Shown in pieces: positions 1 through 11,125 of a stretch of DNA of 64,000 nt (its first letter is position 1; every line of letters starts with the position of its first letter). The DNA lies in contig CM056993.1 in assembly GCA_029891345.1 (NCBI GenBank), positions 228,995,265 to 229,059,264 of the forward strand, written 5' to 3'. This DNA comes from Dryococelus australis (lineage: Eukaryota > Arthropoda > Insecta > Phasmatodea > Phasmatidae). The notes under the pieces were generated by a model. The model did not search any database. It was given only the letters and a program-made list of their open reading frames with translations, and was not told the origin of the DNA. Position numbers and translations under genes: made by a program.

Positions 1-347
1 TGTGTGGCTTTTCTATATGCGTCCAGTAACTTCTTCCTGTGAGCATCGAAGAGGTGTTTTTTTTTCTTCATGTATGAATGCTTTCACAATGGACTGAACT
101 ATAGGCTATAGACTTCGCTCGCTTTGTTGTTACAAGATGGTCTATTTTTTTAAAAATTAAAATGCCTGCAGTTTCGGGTGACATTGTAACACATTCTTGT
201 GTTTGGTGTTGTTCAGCATGAGTAGGGTGGCAACAACTGTGTGTTTATGAGCTGCTGAAATTTAGTTAATACCCTCCCACCAACTTGCGTATTAAAGCAT
301 GGAGAAACTTTGACTGGAGTGGGTAGTGTAATTTTCCACCAGTGTAT
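1..347. other. Unannotated AT-rich sequence
   Basis: No coding frame, repeat structure or RNA gene could be supported here. The stretch is AT-rich, like most of the window. Confidence 0.5.
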
Positions 348-716
348 TTATTTGCCAGTGAAGATGTAATCTATAATATTAATGCCCCGTTGCACCAACA
401 TCTTCCCCGATCCTAGTTCCAAACCAGGATCCACTTTGATCTTGGTTCCAACGTAAAAGTGTTGCACCAACGAAATTTCATGATTCTGGATCTCCGATTC
501 GTCGATCTTCGTTCCAAAGTGAGAGATCAAGATTAAGTATGAGATATATTTTGCTATTGGTTCGTAATATATGACGCCATGGAAGTAGGCGTATTGTTCA
601 CTATAGATAGAACTAGATGTGCGATTTTTATCTGTTTTAAGCAGTGTCGCCAAGGTCACAGTCGGAAAACAGGCCTGACAGCTGTTTTTGATGGTCGTAT
701 CAACTGATGTATCCAT
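348..716 (-). other. Unrecognised 122-codon open frame overlapping GTTGCACCAAC repeats
   Basis: An open frame of 122 codons reads on the minus strand, but I recognise no domain in it. Its C-terminal half overlaps two imperfect copies of a segment on the plus strand. Each copy begins with GTTGCACCAAC (about 387 and 461) and is followed by a GATC-rich stretch ending in a TTCC-type motif. Dispersed elements with a GTTGCACCAAC-like sequence are common in insects, so this is more likely repeat-derived than a host gene. Codon choice gives no clear coding signal. Confidence 0.25.
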
Positions 717-1360
717 ATCTTCTGAATTTCGCAGACTGGTGTAGGCTTTCTGACCAGTGTAATGACTCTCATGACTCGATAATTTTCTTATACCTTCATG
801 TATGTGTGAGTTACCTCATGTGCGTAAGCATATGCATATGTTCAAAACAGTTTTGGCGAATTTACTGTTTATGTGTTTTCATTATACGAGATTTTATAAC
901 TTTGTGGTATGATGCGGGACCGATAGTGTGCAAGTATGTTAGCGAGCCTCAGAATTCTTGCTGAGCATGAAGGTCGCAGTGAACCATGTGCACGAAGCTT
1001 GCCGCAAACGAACTCCGAGACTGGAGCTGATAGCGCCATTTCCTTGCCTTTAGAAAATTTATCGTTCAAATATAGCTACGAAAAGAGACTGCAATGCTCA
1101 GTCTGAAACATTACCAACATGCAAACCTGCCTGTGTATGTTCGTGCTTCATAGAGAGATGGAAGTATTTTACAATCATTAATCCGAATATTGCAATGGAT
1201 TCATACCGCCATATAGTACGTCGTACACTATGTAACTTCAAGAATATTGTAAGAGAACTTGGCTTTACTTTTACAATATTGTCCCATGAGCTGGCTCTCC
1301 ATGCGTAAACACCTCACCATCGATTATGTACACACAGATGACTGATGCAATCATTTGTTT
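717..1360. other. Unannotated sequence
   Basis: No supported gene or repeat. A few short chance frames exist, and nothing recognisable was found in any frame. Confidence 0.4.
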
Positions 1361-1576
1361 TGAAGCTTGCATCAGAAACAGCTGACAAGGGGTATGGTAA
1401 GGTTAGGGGATGTTAGTTGTATACGCATGAAAGTGATTTTCCACAGCGAAAAATTGTTAAGCCATGTGTTTCATACTGTGATGGCAAACGAGGTATTGCT
1501 AGAGGCCAATTTTAACACAAGTGGCAGGGCGCCACTCAATGAACGACGAGAGGAAGGAAATTGGTGGGTGCGGCCA

Positions 1577-1796
1577 GACTATATAAACGGGGTCGCCAGA
1601 GTGTAGGCCATCTTACTTTCTTTCTTCCTACTCCGGGTCACCGACGACGCAGGGTACTGCCGCCACTGACTGCCTTCGAGTTCCGGTGCCGAGAGACGAC
1701 AACGCCGCAGGAGACGATCCAATACGAGGTGATCCTGAGAGGCTATCTCCGCGGTGCGGGCCTGACCAACCCGTCTCGTGTAATAATCCAGTGGTG
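1577..1796 (+). promoter_or_regulatory. Candidate TATA promoter with GC-rich leader and splice donor
   Basis: A TATATAAA box at about 1579 lies in otherwise AT-rich DNA. About 25-30 bp downstream a GC-rich transcribed-looking stretch begins and runs to CCAGTGGTGAGT at about 1789-1800. That end contains a good 5' splice-site match (G/GTGAGT). The layout resembles a core promoter, a non-coding first exon and a donor, or alternatively the LTR and leader of a retroelement. A 78-codon frame covers the stretch, but I recognise no protein in it. No poly(A) signal follows the TATA box at LTR-like distance, which slightly favours a first exon. Confidence 0.3.
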
Positions 1797-1800
1797 AGTC

Positions 1801-2057
1801 CCATTTGAATAGCAGCGGATATCGAAGTGATTGCTTAGATTGCTCCAGTAGCAGCTTTATTGAGAAGATTCACACAAAATTTTAAGTCAAGATAGCCGAA
1901 AGTTAAACCCTTATTTTAAATTAACCAAGTGTTGGATTTCTAATAAATTGTAAAATGTTACTTGGGCACTTATGCTGGAACCAAGCTCCGTTTCAAAATA
2001 ATATCTTGGACTTGAACGAATCAAAGTTTCAACTTAAAATCTCATAATCATGCTATA

Positions 2058-2090
<33 letters not shown>

Positions 2091-2466
2091 GCCCTATAAA
2101 TGCTACTAAAATAAATTTTCGTACTATAATTAACCGTTAATAGGTCACGAAACCATAAAATATATTCTCAAAATCTAAAAAAATTATAATAAATAAACAA
2201 ATGTAATAATAATTAAACAGCTTTAACACACTGACTCGAGGTTTTTGGCGTCGTACATTTCCCACGTAGGGGCTGATATAGTGAAGTGGTCAGACTATTC
2301 ACCGTTGCCGCTGACCAGTGGCTTCCTTGAGTGCTTCAGATTCCTCCACATTTCCCCTCCCGACACTGCACCAGCCCCGCCTCGCGCACACTCACAGACG
2401 CTGAAGACCTCGGCTGTTAAGGGCGCGGCCTACCAGCTGCGAAGTTTAAATAGGATAATCCATTTT
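1801..2466. other. AT-rich spacer with a short TA microsatellite and a GC-rich patch
   Basis: A (TA)n tract occupies about 2055-2090. A GC-rich patch at about 2280-2435 carries a short open frame that I do not recognise. Nothing else is supported. Confidence 0.4.
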
Positions 2467-2755
2467 AAGGAGATTGCACCTTAGTATGTTAAATTTAAAG
2501 ATAGCCGTTTCAAACGAAATCTATTCATCACGAATTTGTTAGGAGAAATTTCCTACAATGGAGATGATTCCCTAACATGTATAGTCTGTTTACAAGGAAT
2601 ATATAACATGTATGTTTTACAAAAAAAGTACATACTGCCTACCTTTATTGAAAATATACGCTCGTAGGGATCTTCTCCTAAAAAATTCGTGAAGAACACA
2701 TTTAGCTTGAAACGCGTATCTTTGAAAATAAAGTACGAAGGTGAAATCTCCTTAA
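2467..2755. mobile_element. Foldback MITE with terminal inverted repeats of about 80 bp
   Basis: The left end begins AAGGAGATTGCACCTTAGTA and the right end finishes GGTGAAATCTCCTT. The reverse complement of the right arm (about 2672-2755) aligns along roughly 80 bp with the left arm (about 2467-2550), with scattered mismatches. Shared blocks include the AAAGATA.CCGTTTCAA-like and CACGAATT segments. TA sits outside each end, consistent with TA target duplication. No coding capacity is present, so this is a non-autonomous foldback element. The superfamily cannot be assigned. Confidence 0.7.
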
Positions 2756-3106
2756 TATGGGATTTCTTATTTTAATTTCACAGCTGCCAGCCGGTAGGCA
2801 GTGCCACGAACCTAACTCCCGTGATAAAATTGTGTCACATAAACATGAAGATATTTAAACACAACGTACAACACCTTATGATAGCTTTTTTTGTGCGCCC
2901 ATCTCCACCACACAAAATGGATCACTATTCACCATATATGGTGTAATGAGACTAAGAAAAACATCCAGTGGTATAACTCTTAACGATACAGCCGAAATAA
3001 TGCCGCGCCTTTACAAACAAATGCAGGCATCAGCGCAACTCAAGTGTGAAGAACTGGCTCACATCTGTAGCTGCAATTCCAGCCAAACGTCATTGTTGCA
3101 GGCAGC
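2756..3106. other. Unannotated sequence
   Basis: No gene, repeat or RNA feature could be supported. Confidence 0.4.
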
Positions 3107-3743
3107 AGGCGATTCACGGTAAACTGAGCACTTTCGAAAGCCTCGGTTAAGATCTACTTGTATGCGCATTATGTGTTCTTTCACCATATGTAAAATTAAC
3201 ATTGCCATGGCTCTTTTCCCTTTATTCATGCGCCGGTCAAGTTAAACTGTAAAATTATTTGTAAAGTATATATTTTACAATCTTGCTCATTCTTACACTT
3301 ATAATCACTAGAAAATTACAGAGCAAAAAAAAAATTTCAGTGTTCAGGCTATTCGCGGCAAAATTAGCGTCTTTTGAAGCCCTCTCATTTGGAATAATAG
3401 TCATTTAAAAAATTTAATCGTAACCTTATACGTTAAATTTCTAGTCCACTGAAATATATATACACAGTTTATTATTTACATGGCAATTTTTATTTTGAAA
3501 AGTGGTGCGCAGAAGGATACAAAATGGTTGATAGTATAAAAGTAACTAGGGCCTGAAAAGTACTGACTTTACCGTGAACGATCTATAGCACGTGTAATTC
3601 AACGTTGAACTACTTTCTTCGCGTCTTCACTAACTTTACTGGGCGAATGCCAGTCAATGCGCCTGTTAAAATGAATTCAGGTAAAGGCAGTGGCATTTTC
3701 CATAACTTGATTTTCTAAGTGTTCAAATATTCGTGAACAGCCT
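3107..3743 (+). mobile_element. MITE family B, copy 1 (interrupted by a family A copy)
   Basis: The left end resembles the shared terminus GGCTGTTCACGGTAAAGTG (here GGCGATTCACGGTAAACTG). The right end finishes in GTGAACAGCCT at 3743. Its internal blocks match copies at 15513-15915 and 17337-17753. These are a left block with ATCTACTTGTAT...CGC, ...CATATGTAAAATTAACATT... and TTTATTCATGCG..GGTCAAGT, and a right block with ...AACTTTACTGGGCG.ATGCC... and GGTAAAGGCAGTG. The two blocks are split by about 240 bp belonging to a different family. Uninterrupted, it would be about 400 bp. Confidence 0.75.
3346..3585 (+). mobile_element. MITE family A, copy 1, nested inside a family B copy
   Basis: It starts AGGCTATTCGCGGCAAAATTAGCG and ends GTACTGACTTTACCGTGAACGATCTA, diverged versions of the 39-bp terminal repeats seen intact at 34313-34550. 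The interior shares the CACAGTTTATTA...CATGGCAATTTTTATTTTG...GGTGCGCAGAAGG order with the 34.3-kb copy. The flanking family B sequence resumes directly after it, so this copy arrived later than its host. Confidence 0.65.
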
Positions 3744-4900
3744 CCAATAGACTGCACAACGTTTATCTGTCAGGAAATAAAGGGCAGGCATCAGCAACTA
3801 TATGAGCCGGTGCCAGAAAACATATACACGAATGGAACCCAGGAAAGAACTCGGACTGAGGTAATACAACCTCTTATAATATGACACAGTTGCCATAACA
3901 CACCGGTATTCCAATGTTTGTGGTTACTAAGCGCTGTTGTACAGGAACACACTGCTATGGTTGCTCCTACTCGTGTGTTTCATATTTAGTTCATTCATTT
4001 GGCCGATTAAAGTGCATTAAATGTAGGATTTATTTATATTGGTTTATTACAATAATTAGTATTGATGGCTATTGATATATGTATATGTGTTTTTATTTTT
4101 TAATCTTAATTATTTTTGTTATAGTAGGAAATGCACAATGAAACTAGATGTAGCAGCCCATGGTAACAGACGTGATGTACAATAAACACACAAAATATCT
4201 ATGAAACAAATAATGCTAATAACGACTCCTTAATCACAGCACTGGAACGGAAAACAGGGAACATAAAAGGGGGGGGGGGGAAGCGATGTTGGTATGAAAC
4301 CCTACATTGTGTGGTCATCTCCCAAGATAACACCACATTAATTAACATGGTTAGGAACTTATGTTATTAAAAGTAATGCTACCCACATCGTGGTTCTACA
4401 GCAAACGTAACATTCTTTCGCCCTAGGTTACAAACGATTCCATGCTTATTCGTGGTACAAGAGGTCGAGAGCTCTATTGCACACCTCATATTTTCACCAA
4501 AAATAAGGAGATTCGGTTATAATCAACAAGACAATGGCACTACATCAAAGATACTCCCCCTCCCCTCCCCTTCCCTAATACACACATACTGACAAATTTT
4601 CTGTGCAAACTAGGTTAACCAGAGAAGACCGAAGTGGAGCTCAAAGTTGAGAAATGTCCTCCCACTTGCTATTAGATGCTTGGAAACAGATGCATAAGAA
4701 CCTTTTTGGACATTTTTCAATTGTTAATATTCTTGGGAAAAAATTGTATTCGTTGTTTTTGTATTGTATTACTTTATATTTGTTTGGTTGTCTCATAACA
4801 TAACAAATGACTTCTCTTCTTCTACTGAATGTCATTGCAGTTGCGTATCTACACGCCCGGCTTACACGAAGCAGTCTGTAGGACTGGACATAACATACAG
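3744..4900. other. Unannotated sequence with a G homopolymer tract
   Basis: No gene or known repeat could be supported. A run of 12 G residues lies at about 4269-4280. Confidence 0.4.
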
Positions 4901-4901
4901 A

Positions 4902-4927
4902 ATGGGCGAACATGCATGTTCGCCCAT
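4902..4927. repeat. Perfect 26-bp palindrome
   Basis: The two 13-bp half-sites, ATGGGCGAACATG and CATGTTCGCCCAT, are exact reverse complements with no spacer. Neither a flanking inverted repeat nor a coding region explains it. It could form a cruciform or be a dyad protein-binding site, but function is not shown by the sequence. Confidence 0.9.
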
Positions 4928-5208
4928 CAAGTGTCTGCTGCCTTATATATATCTCGTAACATTTATCTTTGTAAAATATATTTCGGCACCAGAGTGTAAA
5001 AGGAATTATATATGTTCTTGCACGTTTCTTGAGGATTTCACTGTTTATATGTCATTCAGTTTGAATTCCTAAAAAAATAAATAATAAAGCATTTTAAACA
5101 AAGATGAAAATTTGTGATACACTATTAAAAGGACAAATTTTCTTAAACGCTAGCATTCCTTAACAGATGAAGTACGTTTAAACAAAACACACTTACAAAA
5201 AAAAAATA

Positions 5209-5314
<106 letters not shown>

Positions 5315-5339
5315 CTGGACTGCACATATACATAAACGT

Positions 5340-5920
5340 TTCCACACATCAATGGCGTGTTGTGAACTGTTGCAAGGTAAGCTGTCTTTTGCTCTGTGCT
5401 ATACCTAATCGTTTGCTAGTTTACAGTTACATCGACCACTTAAACTTAGTAGTGCATTTTACGTCATAGCACGTGTGTGACGCGCCACAGTACATCCAGT
5501 TTCTCCCGGCTCCGCTCTGGTTACTGGTTCCTGCTGACTGCACTGAGCAAGCACCAGCTTACCTTGCAACACTCCATCACTCGCCATAGCCACGCATACT
5601 TGAGACTCTCCCATGGTTCGAGCGAACTTGAGAGTATTTCGTTGCTAAGCGAACCACGGGCTGTCGTAACACCGTACGTCTATGTTTTACTGCACTCAAA
5701 ACTGCCTTCATTTCACAATTGAGTATTTGCGTTAAAGTGAGAGGGCGCGAAGCAAGTGCACGGGATCGAAGGTAAGCTGTGACAGTGAAAACATGCAGTG
5801 TTCGCGTGATCGCGGCCTGTACACAGGGGTGTCCGGAATGCTCGGTGCGCGAGCGGAGAAATACGTGCACGGATATGCAAAGGTTGACGAAACTGTTAGT
5901 GTATATGTCAAGTAGACAAA
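5340..5920. other. GC-richer unrecognised stretch with repeated AAGGTAAGCTG motifs
   Basis: This stretch is richer in GC than its surroundings, and I recognise no protein in its open frames. A 16-mer, GTTGCAAGGTAAGCTG, occurs on the plus strand at about 5368 and in reverse complement at about 5557-5572. A related CGAAGGTAAGCTGTG occurs at about 5765. The motif looks like a 5' splice site. The stretch could be an unrecognised first-exon region or a small inverted-repeat element. Confidence 0.3.
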
Positions 5921-5924
5921 TATG

Positions 5925-6165
5925 TAATATCACGACCGTATGGTACGAGTAGAGTGGAGTGATTTGAGCGGGTCGTTACAGCATGGTCATGAGAGCCGAT
6001 GGGGGTGAAGTGAGACGAGTATGTATCAGCGCCGGAATGCAAAGACGGGGGGAAATGGGAGGTCCCTGGGAAAATCCTCCTACCAGCGGCATCGTCCGGT
6101 ATGATTCCCACGTGAGTAGTCTGCCCACCACACCACTGCGGCCCCACCGCATGGTAAGAGTACAT
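5925..6165 (-). mobile_element. SINE family S1, copy 1 (diverged head)
   Basis: Read on the minus strand, the body carries the block order of the full copy at 30088-30346: GGGAATC.TACCGGACGATGCCGCTGGT, a TTTTC....GGGA.CTCCCATTTCCCC segment, GCATTCCGGCGCTG, CATACTC.TCTCACTTCACCC, and a CTC..GACCA.G.TGT.A tail. The tRNA-like head is too diverged for a confident B box. Several chance open frames arise from this repeat. Confidence 0.75.
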
Positions 6166-6413
6166 AAACATCAACACGGTTAGTAATAACACACTCTGTC
6201 GTGCTATTTACTTACGCCAGAAGTTAACACGTGGAACGACAAGCAAACAAAAAGGAACAAGAAACATACTGGTTATTCACGAACAAAACACCGACATTTA
6301 TGGGGTACACAAACAAATTAATAGCGTAGAATGAACTTTAATCGTCATTATACATATCGCAAATGACAACACACAACACCAATCGCGTTCAATCAAATGA
6401 ACTGGAACTGTCA
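6166..6413. other. Unannotated spacer 3' of the DDE transposase relic
   Basis: No terminal inverted repeat for the neighbouring transposase relic could be identified by eye here. Confidence 0.35.
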
Positions 6414-7654
6414 TCAACTGTCATCCTTCTCGTCTATAATGTTATACAGTTTCCACATTTCACTTTCAACCTTTTCTACCACATGACATACACATTTGTT
6501 CCACACATATGGAGTCACTGCTTGTATTATTTCTTCCAAAAGTACTTTAATGCCCGACAACTTGTATGACCTATTCTTCGCTACAACAAATCCTTTAATT
6601 CGTGCTCAAACCAGTTCTATAGGATTCAATACGCAGTGATACGGGGGAATTCGCTGAACACACTTACCCGCATCCCTAGCCATATCATCAACTGCATACG
6701 CATTATATGCTAACTTGTGCTGGTTAACAATGTTGAGAAATTCCTTCTTTAACATGTCATCGTCGAAATCAATATTCCTTGCTGTTAGCCAGTCCTGAAT
6801 ATCCTGCTGCTTAGTATTTGCATTGGGAATTCTTTCCTTCTTAGAGGAGTGGTATGGCGCGTTATCAAGCACATTAACAGTATTATCTTCAAGTTGAGGA
6901 GGAATACCTTTGAACCACTTCTCAGAGGAATCAGCACAGATCTCCTCATGATAATATCCAGTCCTTTTAGACTCAAACCCGCACAAATCCCCTTCCACAA
7001 AGCCTAACGTGTTCCCAATGTGTATGATTATGGGGCATTTTCCTTTGCCTGAAGGGACTTTATTACCGGTTGATAGTCCAGACAGAAATACATCTGGATG
7101 ATGTAATAGTGGCATCCACCCAGACACTTTTTCGTGTGTCTGCTGCATTTAACCACGTTTCATCGATGTAGTAAATTGATCGTCCTTCACCCCTCTGTTG
7201 TTTAATGGTACGCAAATAACGTCGCCTCCATAGAATGATATCATCCTTGTCTATCAGCATGCTGTCTCGTCCATGACTAACATATTTGAATTGTAGTTCA
7301 GTAAAACCCGTGTACCTTCCTCTGTATGGCATTCCTTTCGAACCCGTCAACACTTTCCGTTAACGTCCGACGTGGTTTTTCTTTCTTCAGTGACTTCAAG
7401 GTGTGCGTGGATTTATACTCACTTATCACACGGTAAACTGTTGCGGGACTTACTCCAGTAGAACGCGCTGCTTTTTCAACGACGTCATCAATATGCATGC
7501 TTGGATTCAGTTCTATATCGACTTCATAAACATTGAGAACCATGTGTTTTTCCGATGAACTGAGCGCCCTCCTCTTCGGTCGCGTCTTGGCCGAACTTAA
7601 ACCAGCCCTGTCGGTATAGCTCGCTGTCTCCGTAGAGGACGCCATCAGTTGCAT
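6414..7654 (-). pseudogene. Decayed DDE transposase (IS630/Tc1-mariner-related, DDE superfamily endonuclease)
   Basis: Three overlapping minus-strand frames follow the order of a known insect transposase type. An N-terminal helix-turn-helix reads SSSEKHMVLNVYE...STGVSPATVYRV (about 7580-7430). A middle region leads to the first catalytic Asp in YYIDETW (about 7190-7165). The core then has a second Asp in VLDNAPYHS (about 6880-6850) and a third acidic residue in LNPIEL (about 6625-6608). At least two frameshifts break it, near 7330 and 7140. The codon after PIELV is a TGA stop where this family normally has Trp. Beyond it the same frame stays open for about 63 more codons, rich in residues expected of the family C-terminus, to TGA at 6414-6416. 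The domain order is secure and the superfamily is inferred. Terminal repeats were not found. Confidence 0.85.
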
Positions 7655-7689
7655 GTCACCGCCCCCCCCCCCCCTTTTCCCCTCCTCAT

Positions 7690-8800
7690 TCGGTAGAAAT
7701 AATTTTTTTTTTTAGTTTATTTGTGCTCAGTTGCTCAGTTTGTGCTAATTTGTGCCGCAAATATTGGAGTTTGTGCTAATCTAGTAACTGAGATATTAGC
7801 ATATCATAAAAGGGGGGGGGGGGCGTGGCTTGCAATGGCCCCTTACCCCTACCCCTAGAAACCAATTCCTATTCAAATAAAAATGTGTAGATTATTTGTA
7901 CTTTGTGCTCAGGTAGTGCTAATTTGTAACATAAATATTTTATGTTATATTCTTGTATCTGAGATTTTGGCAAATCAATATTATGTAGCATTTTTTGTGA
8001 GAAAGGGAATGCACGCGGGTTCATACTATGCCTCCACTTTCTCGTTTCAGTATTAAAGTTTTTTTATTAAGGTTGCCCAAGTTTTTCTATAAGTATATGA
8101 TTATGCGCTATTCACTTGGGGAATAAAAAAAAGTGTGTGTAGAGGGCTGTATTCATGCCAGTTTTCTACTTTCTTTTTTTTAATCGCATATATATATATA
8201 TGTGATATATGTATATATATTCATATATCACACACACACACACATATATATATATTATTAAGTGCCCAGTTTGTAGCAATTTTTTCGAAAATTATAATAC
8301 CTTATGCTTTCATGGCTATTGAGATTTTTTTTTTTTAAGGAGAGCGTAGTTTCATACTGCTTCTCTACTTTCGCTAATCATACTTCCCCCAATCACAATT
8401 AAAAATACGTTATTTATTTTTGCTCAGGGTGTGCTGACTAGACCTTAAAATGTGAGATGATGCCATAACTTGTTTAGTGATGCATCGGCATATTGTGTTT
8501 ATTGGGTGTGTGGTACATTATACTAGTTCCCAATATCTCTTATTAGCCAATGGAATTGCGAGGGGGGGGGGGGTTGACGGAGTAGTATGGCTGGATTCAT
8601 GCTAGCTCTCTACTTCTACCAATCACAATAAAAGTTATGTGTTTATTTGTGCTTAGTATGTGTTAATTTTTTAAGTGTATGTTCGTGGGAGATACTCACC
8701 TCTTTTTATACCAATGATCAGTATCTGTAAGTATTATTATATTGACTTGTTTACCTACTTACCAATATCTTGTCTTGCTGGCATGTGTCGTAGGGGAACC
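7690..8800. repeat. Degenerate tandem array of about five units of roughly 170-340 bp
   Basis: Related blocks recur in the same order. A G run or GA-rich segment comes first, then a TTCATACT..CT.CTACTTTC.C.AATCAC-like segment, then TTATTTGTGCTCAG.TGTGCTAATTT, then a T.TGAGATATTGGCATAT-like segment. The GTGCTCAG/GTGCTAAT block is near 7722, 7911, 8260, 8425 and 8651. G runs lie at about 7812-7823 and 8562-8574. The units are strongly diverged. (CA)n and (TA)n tracts lie inside the third unit at about 8190-8255. Confidence 0.6.
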
Positions 8801-11100
8801 CAAGGCATATAGCGAGAGTAAATTTGCTAATCAATGATAAGGATATATCTTAAGCATTTTGCAGTTGGTTCTAGTTTTTGGCGTATTCATAATGCAAATG
8901 TTCTGTTAGTTCGGTTTTATGGGCATTATGTGCTGGCCTGCAAAGAGCGGAATGAAGGCAGTTAGATTTCTCTTGCTTCTTTCCCCCTTTCATCATCCAC
9001 CCAGCCCAGTAAGGTATAAATTAAAATTAAGTGATTTGATATTTTTTTATATCAGTCTACTACTGATTTTAGTATACCTTCACGATAACATTTTTTGCAC
9101 ATCTGTACGTCTGTGATCACTAACAGGCTTCAGTATGCTGAGCCACCCTGAACGCAACTGCGGCGGTCTGTTTTGTCTTGAGCGCAGGCTTTTAGAGGGA
9201 AATCATAAATCCATAAAACCAGCCCTAGTCTGGCTGTGGGGTCACTTGCCGGTCCGCTAGCCGTTCAGGTATATCTGCGAACTTCCCTTCCAGACAACCA
9301 GTGCACACAACTTGACAGTCCCTTGAAGAAATCTAAGGGTTTGCAGCATTTATTCAAACTAAGTGTAGCCAGCAGGAATGTGGCCAAGCCGGCTGAATAG
9401 CGTGATAAACCAAGCAAAGATGGAAGTGATACGATTTTCTGGTCAGAGTTTGTAATGTCTATTATATTTTTTTATTCCGTTGTAGCATTGTTTCAATCTT
9501 TAATTCTCCAAAGCACATATACCTCCTTTACATTGCCTTTTTAAAGACAGTGGTTGATACATTTTTGTGACAGAATATAGGAAAATTTTTTAATTACAAT
9601 GGCTTAGAGGGCTATGACAACACCCGGATTCGGAGAACTGTTGACGGCCTGTTAATGAGATTGAAAATTGTATGGGCTATTATTTTCCACATATTAAGGC
9701 TGTTACTGCTTTCTACAGCGACAGTAATGAAACATTTTTCTTTAATGACATGTGAATCGCAGACCCTTTACTACACTTTTAAAACGACTGCATGAAATTT
9801 TTACTTCTGTAGATTTCGACGCAATTTTTAATGAAAAATCTCAGGTTCCAACAGCTAGTCACAACTTATTGAATTAAAGAGCACAAAAACTGGTGTACAT
9901 TTCAGTGTGTCAATTTAGAGAAGGATAGAGAGCTTAGATATCGGCTACCACGTCAGTTATGAAGACCAATGTTAATTACTTGTGATTTGCATATTTTTAT
10001 GTCTCGTGTTTTATGGAAATTTAGATAATTTGTTATTTTAACTCTGTTTTCAAATATTGTTTATGTGTTTTACATGTCTCTTAATATGATAAGAACCGTG
10101 TTAAAGATGTCTCTTAACATGCTAAGTTTTACGATCTTCACCTCCTAATATGCCAACTAACTCTTTCAAAACAGGAGCCTACCGAAGCAAGCATACACAG
10201 TCAAGTAGAACATGTCTTCTCGCACAGACACGCGGTCAATAGCCAAACAAAATTTACAAGTGAGCATATTAGAAGTTGAAGTACGGCTTGTGTATAAATC
10301 TTTTTGAGAAATGCAGGTGGTCCTAGTCATATTTACACTTAAGAATATTGAAAAAAATTTCTGCAAGCCAAATATTTGATTTTCAGTTACTATAGTATTT
10401 CCAATTAATCACCATGTTTCTGGTGAGATTAATGGAATTGGACTTTATTAACATTAAGCATATATCGTTAAGCAGCTTTAAGTATTTCCTCGTCTTATTT
10501 TGGCCTGAGTAATTTAACTTCTAAGGCAGTTTATGACGCCAAGGCAAAATTGTCCACTGGCATGCAACATACTTTAAACACAAAAGTTTCACCCATTATT
10601 ATAGTATCTACGTCTCGTTTAAGAACTTTATAAGCGCGCCTTGTTTAGGATTTTCCTGAAAAAAGAAAATTCGTTGTTACTTATTCCGGGCCAGTTAATC
10701 GTTTGTATAACCCTTTGTATGCTACTGAATACATGCGTACTGCCAGTAACATCTTTAGTTTTCACTATTTACAACGTACGAGTAATAAAATGTGTGTCGT
10801 CTGTCTGGTGACATACCTATATTAAAGTTATTCTTCAACCGGGTAAAGTTTACAATATTTTATTTGCAATTATTTCACGAATGTTATAGGAACTACGTGT
10901 TAATCATACAAAATTATTTAAATTTTTCTTTTTAAATGTGAGTATTACATGTAAACCAAATACGTCCTTTAATATAAGTTGTACCATTAAATGAAACTCA
11001 AAATTTCTGAATTTTAAATTGAATTGTATTTCTTTGTACGTAAATCAAGATATGTTATATTTGAGTTTCGTAAGATTTATTCAAATTTGGGTAATGTTCC
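8801..11100. other. Unannotated AT-rich sequence
   Basis: No gene or repeat family could be supported over about 2.3 kb. A somewhat GC-richer patch at about 9120-9420 could be old repeat material, but it matched nothing else in the window clearly. Confidence 0.4.
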
Positions 11101-11125
11101 AGTATTGTAACATCAGTTTAGAAAC

